Below are positions 36,418 through 45,859 of a stretch of DNA of 64,000 bases, one piece after another. The first letter of the stretch is position 1; each line of letters opens with the position of its first letter. Under the pieces are notes generated by a model that worked only from the letters and a program-made list of their open reading frames with translations, was not told the DNA's origin and did not search any database. A program made the translations under genes and the position numbers. The stretch is from the NCBI RefSeq assembly GCF_001562255.1, contig NZ_CP014301.1, positions 1,302,001 to 1,366,000 on the forward strand. The letters run 5' to 3'. This DNA is from Bosea sp. PAMC 26642 (GTDB lineage: Bacteria; Pseudomonadota; Alphaproteobacteria; Rhizobiales; Beijerinckiaceae).

Positions 36418-37544
36418 CCGCCGATCGTTTCGACGCAGTCGTGGTCGGCGGCGGGCTGCATGGCCTGTCGGCGGCGCTGCATCTCGCGCGCGTCGGCCGG
36501 AGCGTCGCTGTCGTCGAGCGGCGCTGGACCGGCAGGCACGCCTCGGGCGCGACGGCGGCCGGCGTGCGAACACTGGGTCGCGACATCGCCGAGATCCCGA
36601 TTTCGCTCGAAGCCATGGAGATGTGGCACCGGATCGAGGCGATCGTCGGCGATGATTGCGGCTTCCACGCCCATGGCCAGATGCGCATCGCCGAGCGAGA
36701 GGAGCACATGCCGGCGCTGAGGCAGCGCGAAGCCCAGATTCGGGCGCTCGGATATGGTCACGAGGAGATCATCGGCGCCAATGAACTGCGCCGGCTCGTG
36801 CCGGCCCTGAGCCCGCACTGCGTCGGTGCGCTCATCGCCCGTCACGACGGTGCCGCCGATCCGCACCGCACCGTCCTCGCCTTCCGCCGCGCCTGCGAGG
36901 CGGATGGCGTCGTCATCAAGGAGGATTGCGGCGTCGAGGCGATCAACAGGCAAGGGGCCGACTGGCTCGTGGTCTGCGGCGGGCTTCGACTGCGCTCGCC
37001 TGTGGTCGTCAATGCCGCGGGCGCCTGGGGCGCGCAGCTCGCTGCGTTGTTCGGCGACGAGATCGCGCTTGGCGTGCGCGCCTCGATGATGATGGTGACG
37101 GAACGGCTTGCGCCGCTGCTTGCCCCGGTGGTCAGCGTGGTTGGCCGCGCACTGTCCTTCAAGCAGTCGGACCAGGGTACGCTAGTGATCGGCGGCGGCC
37201 TGCAGGGCTCGGCCGATATCGAGCATGAGGGAAGCACGGTCAATTTCGTCGAACTCGCCAAGGGTGCGCGCGCCGCAAGTGATCTGTTCCCGGCGGTCAA
37301 GGGCGTGCGCATCGCGCGCTGCTGGACGGGCATCGAAGCACAGACGCGCGACCATCTCCCGGTGATTGGCGCTTCGCCGCAGGCTCCCGGACTGTTCCAC
37401 GCCTTCGGCTTCTCCGGCCACGGCTTTCAGCTCGTGCCGGTCGTCGGCGCCATCCTGGCCGATCTCGTCACCCAGGGCGCAACCCGACGCGACATCGCGG
37501 CCTTCGCGCCGCAGCGCCTGATGCAGGAAAGGGCCGCAGCATGA
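36414..37544 (+). CDS. FAD-dependent oxidoreductase (DAO type), second copy
   Basis: 376 aa. FAD motif AVVVGGGLHGLSAALHLARVG, followed by VVERRWTGRHASGATAAGV and a C-terminal ARCWTGIEAQTRDHLPVIG and GFSGHGFQLVP, the standard DAO ending. Two different DAO subunits with one small and one large subunit make an unusual four-gene set; known enzymes of this kind have one DAO subunit. The GTG start overlaps the preceding stop. It may be an alternate beta subunit with another substrate. Confidence 0.88.
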   Translation: MTADRFDAVVVGGGLHGLSAALHLARVGRSVAVVERRWTGRHASGATAAGVRTLGRDIAEIPISLEAMEMWHRIEAIVGDDCGFHAHGQMRIAEREEHMPALRQREAQIRALGYGHEEIIGANELRRLVPALSPHCVGALIARHDGAADPHRTVLAFRRACEADGVVIKEDCGVEAINRQGADWLVVCGGLRLRSPVVVNAAGAWGAQLAALFGDEIALGVRASMMMVTERLAPLLAPVVSVVGRALSFKQSDQGTLVIGGGLQGSADIEHEGSTVNFVELAKGARAASDLFPAVKGVRIARCWTGIEAQTRDHLPVIGASPQAPGLFHAFGFSGHGFQLVPVVGAILADLVTQGATRRDIAAFAPQRLMQERAAA

Positions 37545-38485
37545 TGGGCTATGTCGTCAGGCGCGTCCTGCTCGCCATTCCAACGCTGCTGGTGATGCTG
37601 ACCGCGATCTTCGTTCTGGTGCGCCTCGTTCCGGGCGATGCGGCATCCGTGATCCTGGGCGATCAGGCCAGCGCGGTGTCGCTTGCCGCTCTGCGCAGCA
37701 AGCTCGGGCTCGATGAGCCGGTGCACGTGCAATATCTCACCTTCCTCGGCAAGGTTTTGACGGGTGATCTCGGCCAGTCGCTGAGCAGCGGTCGCAGCGT
37801 CATCCAGGAGGTGCTGCTCGTCCTGCCCTCGACGATCGAACTGACCATAGCGGCCGTCGCCATCGGCTTGGTCTTCGGCTTGCCACTGGGCGTCGCCGCC
37901 GCGCTCAGCCGCAACGGCTGGGTCGACTACGTTTCTCGCGTCGTCTCGTTGGTCGGGCTGTCGTTCCCGGCCTTCGTTTCGGGCATCCTGATGCTGATCG
38001 TATTCTCGATACAGCTCGGCTGGTTCCCGGTTCTCGGCAACACCAGCGGCTCCGCCAGCCCCGCGGCGCGGCTGCATGCGCTTGCGCTGCCCGCGCTGAA
38101 CCTCGGCATCATCATGACGGCCTATGTGATGCGGGTGACGCGCGCGGCGATGCTGGGCGTGCTGACCGAGGACTATATCCGCACCGCCCGCGCCAAGGGC
38201 GTCGGTCCCGGCCAACTCGTCGCGACGCATGCACTGCGCAACAGCCTGATCCCGATCATCACGGTGGTGGGGCTCTATTTTGGCACGCTGATCGGCAATT
38301 CTGTGCTGACCGAGATCATCTTTAACCGGCCCGGTCTGGGCAAGCTGATCATCGGCGCCCTCAACGCCCGCGACTACACGCTGCTTCAGGGGCTGATGAT
38401 CATCTTCGCGATCTGCGTGATCGTCGTGAACACGTTGACGGACCTCGCTTACGGCCTCGTCGATCCAAGGGTGAAGTTCACATGA
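37541..38485 (+). CDS. ABC transporter permease, DppB type
   Basis: 314 aa, six membrane helices. N terminus MMGYVVRRVLLAIPTLLVML and LVPGDAA are typical of the DppB/OppB family. The cytoplasmic loop has EDYIRTARAKGVGPGQLVATHALRN (EAA motif) for docking of an ATPase, although none is encoded here. The ATG overlaps the stop of the FAD gene. Confidence 0.9.
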   Translation: MMGYVVRRVLLAIPTLLVMLTAIFVLVRLVPGDAASVILGDQASAVSLAALRSKLGLDEPVHVQYLTFLGKVLTGDLGQSLSSGRSVIQEVLLVLPSTIELTIAAVAIGLVFGLPLGVAAALSRNGWVDYVSRVVSLVGLSFPAFVSGILMLIVFSIQLGWFPVLGNTSGSASPAARLHALALPALNLGIIMTAYVMRVTRAAMLGVLTEDYIRTARAKGVGPGQLVATHALRNSLIPIITVVGLYFGTLIGNSVLTEIIFNRPGLGKLIIGALNARDYTLLQGLMIIFAICVIVVNTLTDLAYGLVDPRVKFT

Positions 38486-39351
38486 GCGATGTCGGCACCA
38501 CGGCCGTCGCACAACGGCCAGGCGGGCTCTGGCTCGCATTCTCACAGAACCGGTTGGCCTGGATCGGTCTGGTTCTGCTCGCGCTGATCGTGCTGGTCGC
38601 GATCCTCGCACCTTGGTTGGCACCTTATGATCCGCTTGAGCAGAATATCGTTGCCCGGCTCGAGCCACCCTCGGCCGAGTTCTGGCTCGGTACTGATTCT
38701 TATGGTCGCGACGTCCTCTCACGCCTGATCTACGGCGCGCGCATCTCGCTTATCGTCGGCTTCGTGGCCATCCTGATCGCGATGCTCGTCGGCACCACCA
38801 TCGGCGTTCTTGCCGGCTATATCGGCGGGCTGTTCGACCAAATCGTGATGGGCGTACTCGACGTGCTGCTGGCGTTTCCGACCCTGCTGCTCGGTCTGAT
38901 GATTGCGGCCATGCTCGGCGCCAGCCTCGAGAACCTGATCATCGCGATCGCGGTGACCGAGGTCGCGCCCTTCGCCCGCGTCGCTCGCGCGCCGACCATC
39001 TCACTGCGCCAGCGCGATTTCGTCGAGGCCAGCCGCTCTTATGGCTGCGGGCCAGTCAGGATCATGACGCGGCATATCCTGCCCAACATGATCTCTGACG
39101 TTGTCGTGATGAGTTCGCTCTGGCTGGCTTCGGCCATCCGCACAGAAGCATCGCTAAGCTTTATCGGCCTCGGCGTGCCGCCGCCGACTGCGACCTGGGG
39201 TGGCATGATCCGAGAGGGTTTCGAGAACATTCTCGACGCTTGGTGGCTCGCTGTGTTTCCCAGCCTTGCAATCCTGGCGACCGTGCTAGCGCTGAACCTA
39301 CTCGGCGACGCGCTACGCGACGCCTCGGATCCAAAGTCCCGCGCGCGCTGA
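38482..39351 (+). CDS. ABC transporter permease, DppC type
   Basis: 289 aa with the long N-terminal segment of DppC/OppC (LAPWLAPYDPLEQN, LGTDSYGRDVLSRLIYGARISL) and an EAA loop (RDFVEASRSYGCGPVRIMTRHILPN). It overlaps the DppB-type gene by ATGA. No DppD or DppF ATPase gene follows; the next 222 bases hold no gene and then a gene of opposite strand. Confidence 0.9.
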   Translation: MSDVGTTAVAQRPGGLWLAFSQNRLAWIGLVLLALIVLVAILAPWLAPYDPLEQNIVARLEPPSAEFWLGTDSYGRDVLSRLIYGARISLIVGFVAILIAMLVGTTIGVLAGYIGGLFDQIVMGVLDVLLAFPTLLLGLMIAAMLGASLENLIIAIAVTEVAPFARVARAPTISLRQRDFVEASRSYGCGPVRIMTRHILPNMISDVVVMSSLWLASAIRTEASLSFIGLGVPPPTATWGGMIREGFENILDAWWLAVFPSLAILATVLALNLLGDALRDASDPKSRAR

Positions 39352-39573
39352 CAGCGAGCCCTCGCAGTAGATGGGATGAACCGCCACATAGAGAGCCTGC
39401 TGGACTGGCCGTGGCCCCTAGCTGACGTCTGGGACGTCGGCTTCAGGGCAATCTGCTGAGAGCCAGGTGTGCCAGGAATATCTCTATGGCGTGGCCGCGC
39501 TGGGCATCGGCGCCGAAGGCATACCGAACTTCCCACGCATGAGGCGGACTGGCGTCATCAACGTCGGTGTCGG
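39352..39573. other. 222 bases after the permeases, possible gene remnant
   Basis: Short open stretches look protein-like (for example ESLLDWPWPLADVWD at about 39390 and EYLYGVAALGIGAEGIPNF at about 39470), in two different frames with stops between. They may be debris of a lost gene, possibly where the ABC ATPase genes once stood, but no family could be assigned. Confidence 0.3.
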
Positions 39574-40179
39574 TTAGACGCTGACGACCTCACGCGCGGT
39601 TAGCTCCGCCTCCATCTCCTTCATATCCTCGAAGCGGTCGGCGATGCGCGGATGGGCGCGGCCGCCATCGGACGCGCCGATCGCGACCACGATCTCGTCG
39701 GGGCCGGGAGCATCCGCGATCTGGAAGGTCGCGGTGATGAAATGCGAGCGTTTGCCGGTCTCGCTCTTGTGGATCATCGGCAGCGAGATCAGCGCGCCCG
39801 GCGCGGTGCGGGTGTTTGTGAAGCTCAGAAAGGCGGTTCCCGAGACTGCCTCGCGAAAAGTGTTGCCGAAGCGCAGGGTATGGATCAGCGCCGAGGCGTG
39901 CTCGATCTCGCCGTTGACGCCGACGATGGCAGCCTTGCCATAGGCTTCGACGCGCTCATCCGGCAGCACGGCGATCAGCCGGCGGGTCATCTCCAGTCCT
40001 AGTGGGCGCGCGATGCGCAGGATCTCCGGGCGCAGGTTCTCGACGAAGCCCTGGCCGGCCCAGGGGTTCTTCACCACCGCGGCGACGACGGTCATGGTGA
40101 TCGGTCGAGGCGCCGTCCTGCCGCCCTCGATGATCGTCTCCTCGACGAAGGTCGCGATCTTGCGCACCCCGATATCCAT
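39574..40179 (-). CDS. Amino acid synthesis family protein (DUF1185)
   Basis: 201 aa matching the DUF1185 family: MDIGVRKIATFVEETIIEGG at the start, then TVVAAVVKNPWAGQGFVE, GLEMTRRLIAVL and EIVVAIGASDGGRAHPRI near the end. The RBS GGGAGAAGG lies before the ATG. The biochemical role is unproven. In related genomes it often sits beside flavin-dependent monooxygenase gene sets, as here. It is divergent from the GAF/PucR-type regulator, with 134 bases between. Confidence 0.85.
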   Translation of the reverse strand: MDIGVRKIATFVEETIIEGGRTAPRPITMTVVAAVVKNPWAGQGFVENLRPEILRIARPLGLEMTRRLIAVLPDERVEAYGKAAIVGVNGEIEHASALIHTLRFGNTFREAVSGTAFLSFTNTRTAPGALISLPMIHKSETGKRSHFITATFQIADAPGPDEIVVAIGASDGGRAHPRIADRFEDMKEMEAELTAREVVSV

Positions 40180-40313
40180 GGCCTTCTCCCGGCAGTTCAG
40201 CGGCGATGATGGCGAAGGTTAGTCTCCGAAAGCCAGATGTCTTCCTACGGTTGTGAGGAAGTCCGGGCTCTGGAATGCTGCGAGGCTGCGCAGAGGCAAA
40301 TTGGACGAGGTGC

Positions 40314-42119
40314 ATGCTCACGCCTGTTTCGCAAATGCATTCACTCAGGGAGGTGGCCAGCCGGATCAACTCGGGCGTCGACCTGCCCGGCATTCTGTTC
40401 GATCTGGTCAAGGCCGCCTGCGAGCATGGCGGCTGGAGCATGGGTTCGATCATGTCCGTCGACGTGGCGCACGGCTTCACGCATGTCTCCGTCCGCCACG
40501 ATCCGACGCTGCTGCGCCGCCCGCTCGAGGATCGCTGGGAACTGGCGACGAGCCCCGCGCTCGTCGCGCTGCGAACCGGCGAGCCGGTCTATATCCCCGA
40601 TGCGCGAGCGTCGGAGCAGTTTCCGGGCTATCGGCGCGAGGCCTTCGAGCGCGATTATCGCTCGGTGCTGGTGATGCCCCTGACCAGCGTCGATGCCGAT
40701 GGGCGCCCCATGGTGCTGAGCCTGATCTCGCGGGAGAGCAAGCCGCTGCCGTCCGACGACCTCGCCTATATGGGGATGATCGCCCATCTCGGCGCCATCG
40801 CGGTCGAGCGCGAGCATCGCTTGCGGGCCGAGCGGCGTGCGGGCGAGGAGCAGCGCCGTGCGCTGCATGCGCAGGGCGCCCTCTTGCAGGAGGTCCTCTC
40901 GGGCGGATCGGCGGACTCGCTGGCGGCGCGGCTGAACGAACTCCTCCGCTGTGCCGTTCTGGTCGTCGATTTCGCCGAGAACGGCCTCGTCGCTGCGGGA
41001 TCGCCCGTCGCCGCCTCATATGACGATGCTGCATGGCGGGCCGTGCTGGCTTCGGGACAGGCCGATGCAATCGTCGCCACGGTCAAGGCTGCGGTCGGCC
41101 GCGGCGAGGCGAAGGAGACCGCAATCTCCGTCGAGGCCGGCGGCGGAACACTGGCGCTACCGGCCTTGATAGAGCCCTTGAGTGTCGATGCGGAGGTCGT
41201 CGGCGCGCTCGTCCTGTTCGATGCCGAGCCGGGCGACGATCTGCGACGGCTCATGCTGGACAGTGCGAAATTCGCCCTTAGCGTCCAGATGATGCGCAGC
41301 GTGATCCAGTTCCGCTTCGAGACGCGCACGCTGACCGAATTGTTTTTCGAGATCATCGAGCGGCGCTGGCGCGACCCGGACGATATTGCGCGCCGTGCGC
41401 GCCATCTCGGCCTGCCGCTGTCGCGCCCGCTGCGCATGCTCGTCGTCGATTTTCCCGGAACGGCCGGTGGGGAGCGTGACGGATCGCTGAACGCCCATCA
41501 AAGCGTGCAGCGGCTCGCCCGGCAGCAGGGGCTGACCTGCCACGTCATCGCGATCGGCACGGGCCTGGTCTGCCTTCTGCCCGCACAGTCGGCCGAGGAC
41601 CGCGAACGAATCGACCGTTTTGCGCAACGCCTGGTCGAAATGCTGCGCCATGCCCTGCCGAGTGAGCCGATCGCCGTTATCGGCGGGGTTTGTCATGGGC
41701 TGAACGACTATTCCGGCGAATGGGATCGCGCCTGGCGCATGCTGCGGATCGCGCGCAGCTTCCGGCGCAGCGGCGTGCTCTCGGCGCTCGACTTCGGGCC
41801 CTTGCCGATGCTGATCGGCGCCGCCGACTCCGCCGAGGTCCGCAGCTTCGTCGAGGGCAGCATCGGCAGGGTCGCGGCCCATGATCGCGAGCACGGCACG
41901 CCCTATCTCGAAACGCTCGCCGCCTATCTGCGCGCCGGCTGCCGCAGCCAGCCCTGCGCGGACGCGATGGGGCTGCATGTCACGACGCTGCGCTACCGGC
42001 TCGCGCGGATCGAGGAGTTGTTCCAGATCGATGCGGATACGCCGGAACGGCGCTTTGCCTTGGAACTGGCGCTCAAGATGCACGACGTCATCGAGAGCCG
42101 AACCGTCGCCCACCCCTGA
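40314..42119 (+). CDS. GAF and PucR-type helix-turn-helix regulator
   Basis: 601 aa. The first ~180 residues form a GAF-like sensor domain (SLREVASRINSGVDLPGILFDLV, YRSVLVMPLTSVDADG). A middle region resembles the CdaR/PucR GGDEF-like domain. The C terminus holds the PucR HTH (TLAAYLRAGCRSQPCADAMGL, then LHVTTLRYRLARIEEL). The ATG at 40314 has GAGG upstream; one at 40341 is possible. It probably activates the operon starting at 42226, and maybe the divergent DUF1185 gene. Confidence 0.88.
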   Translation: MLTPVSQMHSLREVASRINSGVDLPGILFDLVKAACEHGGWSMGSIMSVDVAHGFTHVSVRHDPTLLRRPLEDRWELATSPALVALRTGEPVYIPDARASEQFPGYRREAFERDYRSVLVMPLTSVDADGRPMVLSLISRESKPLPSDDLAYMGMIAHLGAIAVEREHRLRAERRAGEEQRRALHAQGALLQEVLSGGSADSLAARLNELLRCAVLVVDFAENGLVAAGSPVAASYDDAAWRAVLASGQADAIVATVKAAVGRGEAKETAISVEAGGGTLALPALIEPLSVDAEVVGALVLFDAEPGDDLRRLMLDSAKFALSVQMMRSVIQFRFETRTLTELFFEIIERRWRDPDDIARRARHLGLPLSRPLRMLVVDFPGTAGGERDGSLNAHQSVQRLARQQGLTCHVIAIGTGLVCLLPAQSAEDRERIDRFAQRLVEMLRHALPSEPIAVIGGVCHGLNDYSGEWDRAWRMLRIARSFRRSGVLSALDFGPLPMLIGAADSAEVRSFVEGSIGRVAAHDREHGTPYLETLAAYLRAGCRSQPCADAMGLHVTTLRYRLARIEELFQIDADTPERRFALELALKMHDVIESRTVAHP

Positions 42120-42225
42120 AGCGGCGAATCCTTTTGCGCGTCTGTCCTCCGTTTCGGAGGAAGAAAGCTGGCAGGCGCCTGCCTAGCCTCACCCTCATTG
42201 GTGACAAGCACCGAAGAGGATCGCC

Positions 42226-43227
42226 ATGCTGGCGACGGCGCCCCAACACTCTGCCATGATCGATCCCGTCGCGCTGCGGCGGGCTTTCGGCACCTTCCTG
42301 ACCGGCGTGACGATCATCACCACGCACGACGCGGAGGGCCGCCCGCGTGGCATGACCGCGAATTCCTTCACCTCGGTCTCGCTGGACCCGCCTCTGCTGC
42401 TGGTCTGCGTCGGCAAGGGGGCATCGAGCTTTCCGGCCTTCGACGCGGCTGACTGCTTCGCGGTCAACCTGCTGCAGGAGGACCAGAAGGACCTCTCCAA
42501 TCTCTTCGCCTCCAAATCGCCCGACAAATTCGCCGATGTCTCCTATGACAGCGTCCATACCGGCGCGCCTGTCCTCGGCGATTGCCTGACCTGGTTCGAC
42601 TGCAGCCTGCATCAGCGCGTCGATGCCGGCGACCATATCGTGCTGATCGGCCAGGTGCAGGCTTTCGGCACCAGCCCTTCTGCGCCGCTGGCCTTCTGCC
42701 GTGGTCGCTACGCGGCGGTGAAGGACCCGTTGCCGCCGGGTTGGCTCGCTTCCAGCAGCATGGTCGTGAACTACCTTGTCGAGTCGGACGGCAAGCTGCT
42801 GCTCTGCCGCGAGGGTGGTGGTGGCTGGGCCCTGCCGCAGGCGACGCGTCGCATTCTCGACGGAAGGCTGCCTCTCGCCAATGGCGAGAGCCTGCCGCTG
42901 CTGCCGGAAGACACCTTCCTCTATTCGATATTCGACGTCGCCGATGGCGATCCGGGCCATCTGGTCTACCGGGCCCGGCTCGCTGGCGATGCCGGCGGCA
43001 TCACCCTGCCGGAAGGCGTGCGCTTCTTCGGCTTCGACGAATTGCCCTACGAGGAGATCCTGACGCGCGAAACCCGCAGCGTGCTTCGCCGCTATGTCAG
43101 CGAGAGCAACGGGCGCCGCTTCGGCATCTACATCGATTCCCATGATGGCGGGCGCTTCGCGATGGTCGAGGACACCAAGCCCTGGGCTGGCATTCCGCAA
43201 CCCTGGCAGCGCGGCGGCGCATCATGA
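42226..43227 (+). CDS. Flavin reductase fused to a Nudix-like C-terminal region
   Basis: 333 aa, about double the usual flavin reductase. Residues 10-165 are a HpaC-like flavin reductase: RRAFGTFLTGVTIITT, GMTANSFTSVSLDPPLLLVC, and a final GRVQAF-like GQVQAFGTS. Residues 175-333 (SSSMVVNYLVESDGKLLLCREGG) look like a degenerate Nudix fold without a readable GX5EX7REUXEEXGU box. It would supply FMNH2 to the luciferase-like monooxygenase encoded at 44770. The start follows GAGGA. Confidence 0.82.
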   Translation: MLATAPQHSAMIDPVALRRAFGTFLTGVTIITTHDAEGRPRGMTANSFTSVSLDPPLLLVCVGKGASSFPAFDAADCFAVNLLQEDQKDLSNLFASKSPDKFADVSYDSVHTGAPVLGDCLTWFDCSLHQRVDAGDHIVLIGQVQAFGTSPSAPLAFCRGRYAAVKDPLPPGWLASSSMVVNYLVESDGKLLLCREGGGGWALPQATRRILDGRLPLANGESLPLLPEDTFLYSIFDVADGDPGHLVYRARLAGDAGGITLPEGVRFFGFDELPYEEILTRETRSVLRRYVSESNGRRFGIYIDSHDGGRFAMVEDTKPWAGIPQPWQRGGAS

Positions 43228-44735
43228 AGACGACGGTCGAAACCCTCCGGGGCTCGCGCATCGGGCATTTCATCGACGGGGCCTTCGTGGCGCCGCAGAG
43301 CGGCGTATATGCGCCCAGCTTCGATCCGACCACCGCCGAGCCCTGGTATGAGTTCGCCCAGGGCGACGCGCGCGACGTCGATGCCGCCGTCCGATCCGCC
43401 CGCGCGGCGCTGATCAATCCGGCTTGGCGGCGGATGACGCAGACCGATCGCGGCAAGCTGGTGCGCCGTCTCGGCGAACTCGTGCTCGCCAATGCCGAGG
43501 AACTCGCCCAGCTCGAATGCCGCGACAACGGCAAGCTGCTCAAGGAGATGCGCGCCCAGATGCGGGCGCTTCCCGACTCCTACGGCTATTTCGCCGGCAT
43601 GGCCGACAAGCTGCAGGGCGACACGATCCCGGTCAACAAACTCGACACGCTGAACTTCAACCTGCTCGAGCCGATCGGCGTGGTCGGGATGATCATTCCG
43701 TGGAACTCGCCGCTGATGATGCTGACCGGCACGCTGGCGCCGTGCCTCGCCATCGGCAACACCATCGTGGTCAAGCCCTCGGAACACGCCACCGCCTCGG
43801 CGCTGGCGCTGGCGGAGCTGGTGATCGAGGCCGGCATCCCGCCGGGCGTCGTCAATGTCGTGACCGGCGACGGCATGACGACGGGCGATGCACTGACCCG
43901 CCATCCCGGCATCGCGAAGTACGTTTTCACCGGCTCGACCGATACCGGCCGCAAGATCGCCGGAAACGCGGCGGGCAATCTCGTGCCCTGCCAGATGGAG
44001 CTCGGCGGCAAGTCACCCCATGTCGTGTTCTCGGATGTCGACATCGAGCGCGCGGTCAACGGCGTCGTCTCCGGCATTTTCGCCGCGGCGGGGCAGACCT
44101 GCGTCGCCGGCTCGCGCTGCTTCGTCGAGGCGCCGGTCTATGAGCGCTTCGTCGAGGCGCTGGTCGAACGCACCAGGCGCGTCAGGGTCGGCCACCCGAT
44201 GGCCGAGGACACCGATATCGGGCCGCTCGCGCTGGCGGCGCAGCTCGACAAGGTCGAGCATTTCGTCGGCTCCGGCGTGCGCGAGGGCGCGAAAGTCGCC
44301 GTCGGCGGTCGCAGGCCCCAGGACGAGGCGCTGGCGCGCGGCTGGTATTACGAGCCGACGGTGCTGACCGAAGCGCGCAACGACATGAGCTTCATGCGCA
44401 ACGAGATCTTCGGTCCGGTCGTCGGTGTCGTACCCTTTTCGAGCGAGGAGGAGATGATCTCGCTCGCCAATGACAGCGAATACGGGCTCGCTTCCGGCAT
44501 CTGGACCCGCGACATCGACCGCGCGATGCGCTTCGCCCGCAACGTCGAGGCTGGCACGGTCTGGATCAACACCTATCGCTCCGCCGCCTTCATGTCCGCC
44601 AATGGCGGCACGAAGAAGAGCGGCTACGGCCGCCGCGGCGGCTTCGAGGTCATGCGCGAGTTCTCGCGCCTGAAGAACGTCGTCATCGACTATTCGGGCG
44701 CCATGCAGGACCCGTTCGTCATCCGCCTGCGCTGA
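43224..44735 (+). CDS. NAD(P)-dependent aldehyde dehydrogenase
   Basis: 503 aa. The catalytic Glu is in CQMELGGKSP and the nucleophile Cys in AAGQTCVAGSR. The NAD-binding region includes IPWNSPLMMLTG and GSTDTGRKIA, and EIFGPVVGV is near the C terminus. It overlaps the flavin reductase gene (ATGA). Its likely job is to oxidise the aldehyde left after C-N or C-X cleavage by the monooxygenase. Substrate not readable. Confidence 0.92.
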   Translation: MKTTVETLRGSRIGHFIDGAFVAPQSGVYAPSFDPTTAEPWYEFAQGDARDVDAAVRSARAALINPAWRRMTQTDRGKLVRRLGELVLANAEELAQLECRDNGKLLKEMRAQMRALPDSYGYFAGMADKLQGDTIPVNKLDTLNFNLLEPIGVVGMIIPWNSPLMMLTGTLAPCLAIGNTIVVKPSEHATASALALAELVIEAGIPPGVVNVVTGDGMTTGDALTRHPGIAKYVFTGSTDTGRKIAGNAAGNLVPCQMELGGKSPHVVFSDVDIERAVNGVVSGIFAAAGQTCVAGSRCFVEAPVYERFVEALVERTRRVRVGHPMAEDTDIGPLALAAQLDKVEHFVGSGVREGAKVAVGGRRPQDEALARGWYYEPTVLTEARNDMSFMRNEIFGPVVGVVPFSSEEEMISLANDSEYGLASGIWTRDIDRAMRFARNVEAGTVWINTYRSAAFMSANGGTKKSGYGRRGGFEVMREFSRLKNVVIDYSGAMQDPFVIRLR

Positions 44736-44769
44736 TGCGCTGTCCCGCCCGTTTGTACGGAGGCTAGCC

Positions 44770-45855
44770 ATGAAATTCGCTCTCTCGATCAATATGGAGC
44801 GCTTTTCGCCCGACGAATCGATGCAGGACGCCATGTCCAACATGCTGGCGCTCGCCCGCATGGCCGATGAGGGCGGCTTCGAGACGCTGTGGACCGCCGA
44901 GCACCACACCATCGAATGCACGATCTCGCCGAACCCGTTCCAGACGCTGGGCTGGCTGGCGCAGCACACCAGCCGCATCAGGCTCGGCACCGCGACGCTG
45001 GTCGCGCCCTACTGGTCGCCGATCCGGCTCGCCGGGGAGGCTGCGCTCTGCGACCACCTGACCGGCGGACGGCTCGAATTCGGCATCGCGCGCGGCGCCT
45101 ACCAATATGAGTTCGACCGCATGGCCGGCGGCATGCCCCAGCAGGAGGGCGTCGCCTATATGAAGGAGCTCGTCCCGGCGGTTCAGAAGCTGTGGGCCGG
45201 CGACTACGCCCATGAGGGGCAGTATTGGCAATTCCCGCTCGCGACCTCGGTGCCGAAGCCATTGCAGAAGCCGCATCCGCGTATCTGGGTCGCGGCGCGC
45301 GATCCCGGCACCTTCGACTGGGCGGTCGGCGTCGGCGCCAGCATCCTGTCGACGCCGCTCTCGGCGCCGGTCGCGGAGATCGGCGTGCTCGCCGAGAAGT
45401 TCCGCAAGGCCTGCGCCGATCACCCCGAGCGCCCGCGCCCGAAATTCATGATGCAGCGCCGAAGCTGCGTCTACGACAGCCGGCAGGATTGGCAGGAGAT
45501 CGTTCGCTACAGCGTCGATTATGGGCGCTATTTCGAAAATCTGATGCAGAACATCGGCACGGTGAAGGACGGCTTCCCCGAGGCCGTGCCGTTCGAAACC
45601 GTCGCCAATCGCGGCAATTACGATCCGAAGGCGATCCGCGACAACCTTGTCTTCGGCACGCCCGAAGAGGTCATTCCCAAGCTCGAGGTCTATGAGGCCG
45701 CCGGGGTCGACCAGTTCTGCCTCGGCCTCTCCTACAATCTGCCCTTCGAACTGCAGGTCAGGACGCTCAGGCTCTTCATCAACGAGGTGATGCCGCATTT
45801 CGCCAATCGAGAGCGCGAAGCCGCCCGGCCCCGTCTCGCAGCGGTCGGAGCCTGA
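44770..45855 (+). CDS. LLM-class flavin-dependent monooxygenase
   Basis: 361 aa of the bacterial luciferase-like family: MKFALSINMERFSPDES, then ARMADEGGFETLWTAEHH, RLGTATLVAPYWSPIRLAGEAALCDHLTGGRLEFGIARG, all typical. It uses reduced flavin from the reductase encoded two genes upstream and oxygen to cleave its substrate. RBS GGAGG precedes the ATG. Substrate unknown; context suggests a small organic cation or amine. Confidence 0.9.
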   Translation: MKFALSINMERFSPDESMQDAMSNMLALARMADEGGFETLWTAEHHTIECTISPNPFQTLGWLAQHTSRIRLGTATLVAPYWSPIRLAGEAALCDHLTGGRLEFGIARGAYQYEFDRMAGGMPQQEGVAYMKELVPAVQKLWAGDYAHEGQYWQFPLATSVPKPLQKPHPRIWVAARDPGTFDWAVGVGASILSTPLSAPVAEIGVLAEKFRKACADHPERPRPKFMMQRRSCVYDSRQDWQEIVRYSVDYGRYFENLMQNIGTVKDGFPEAVPFETVANRGNYDPKAIRDNLVFGTPEEVIPKLEVYEAAGVDQFCLGLSYNLPFELQVRTLRLFINEVMPHFANREREAARPRLAAVGA

Positions 45856-45859
45856 GCGG

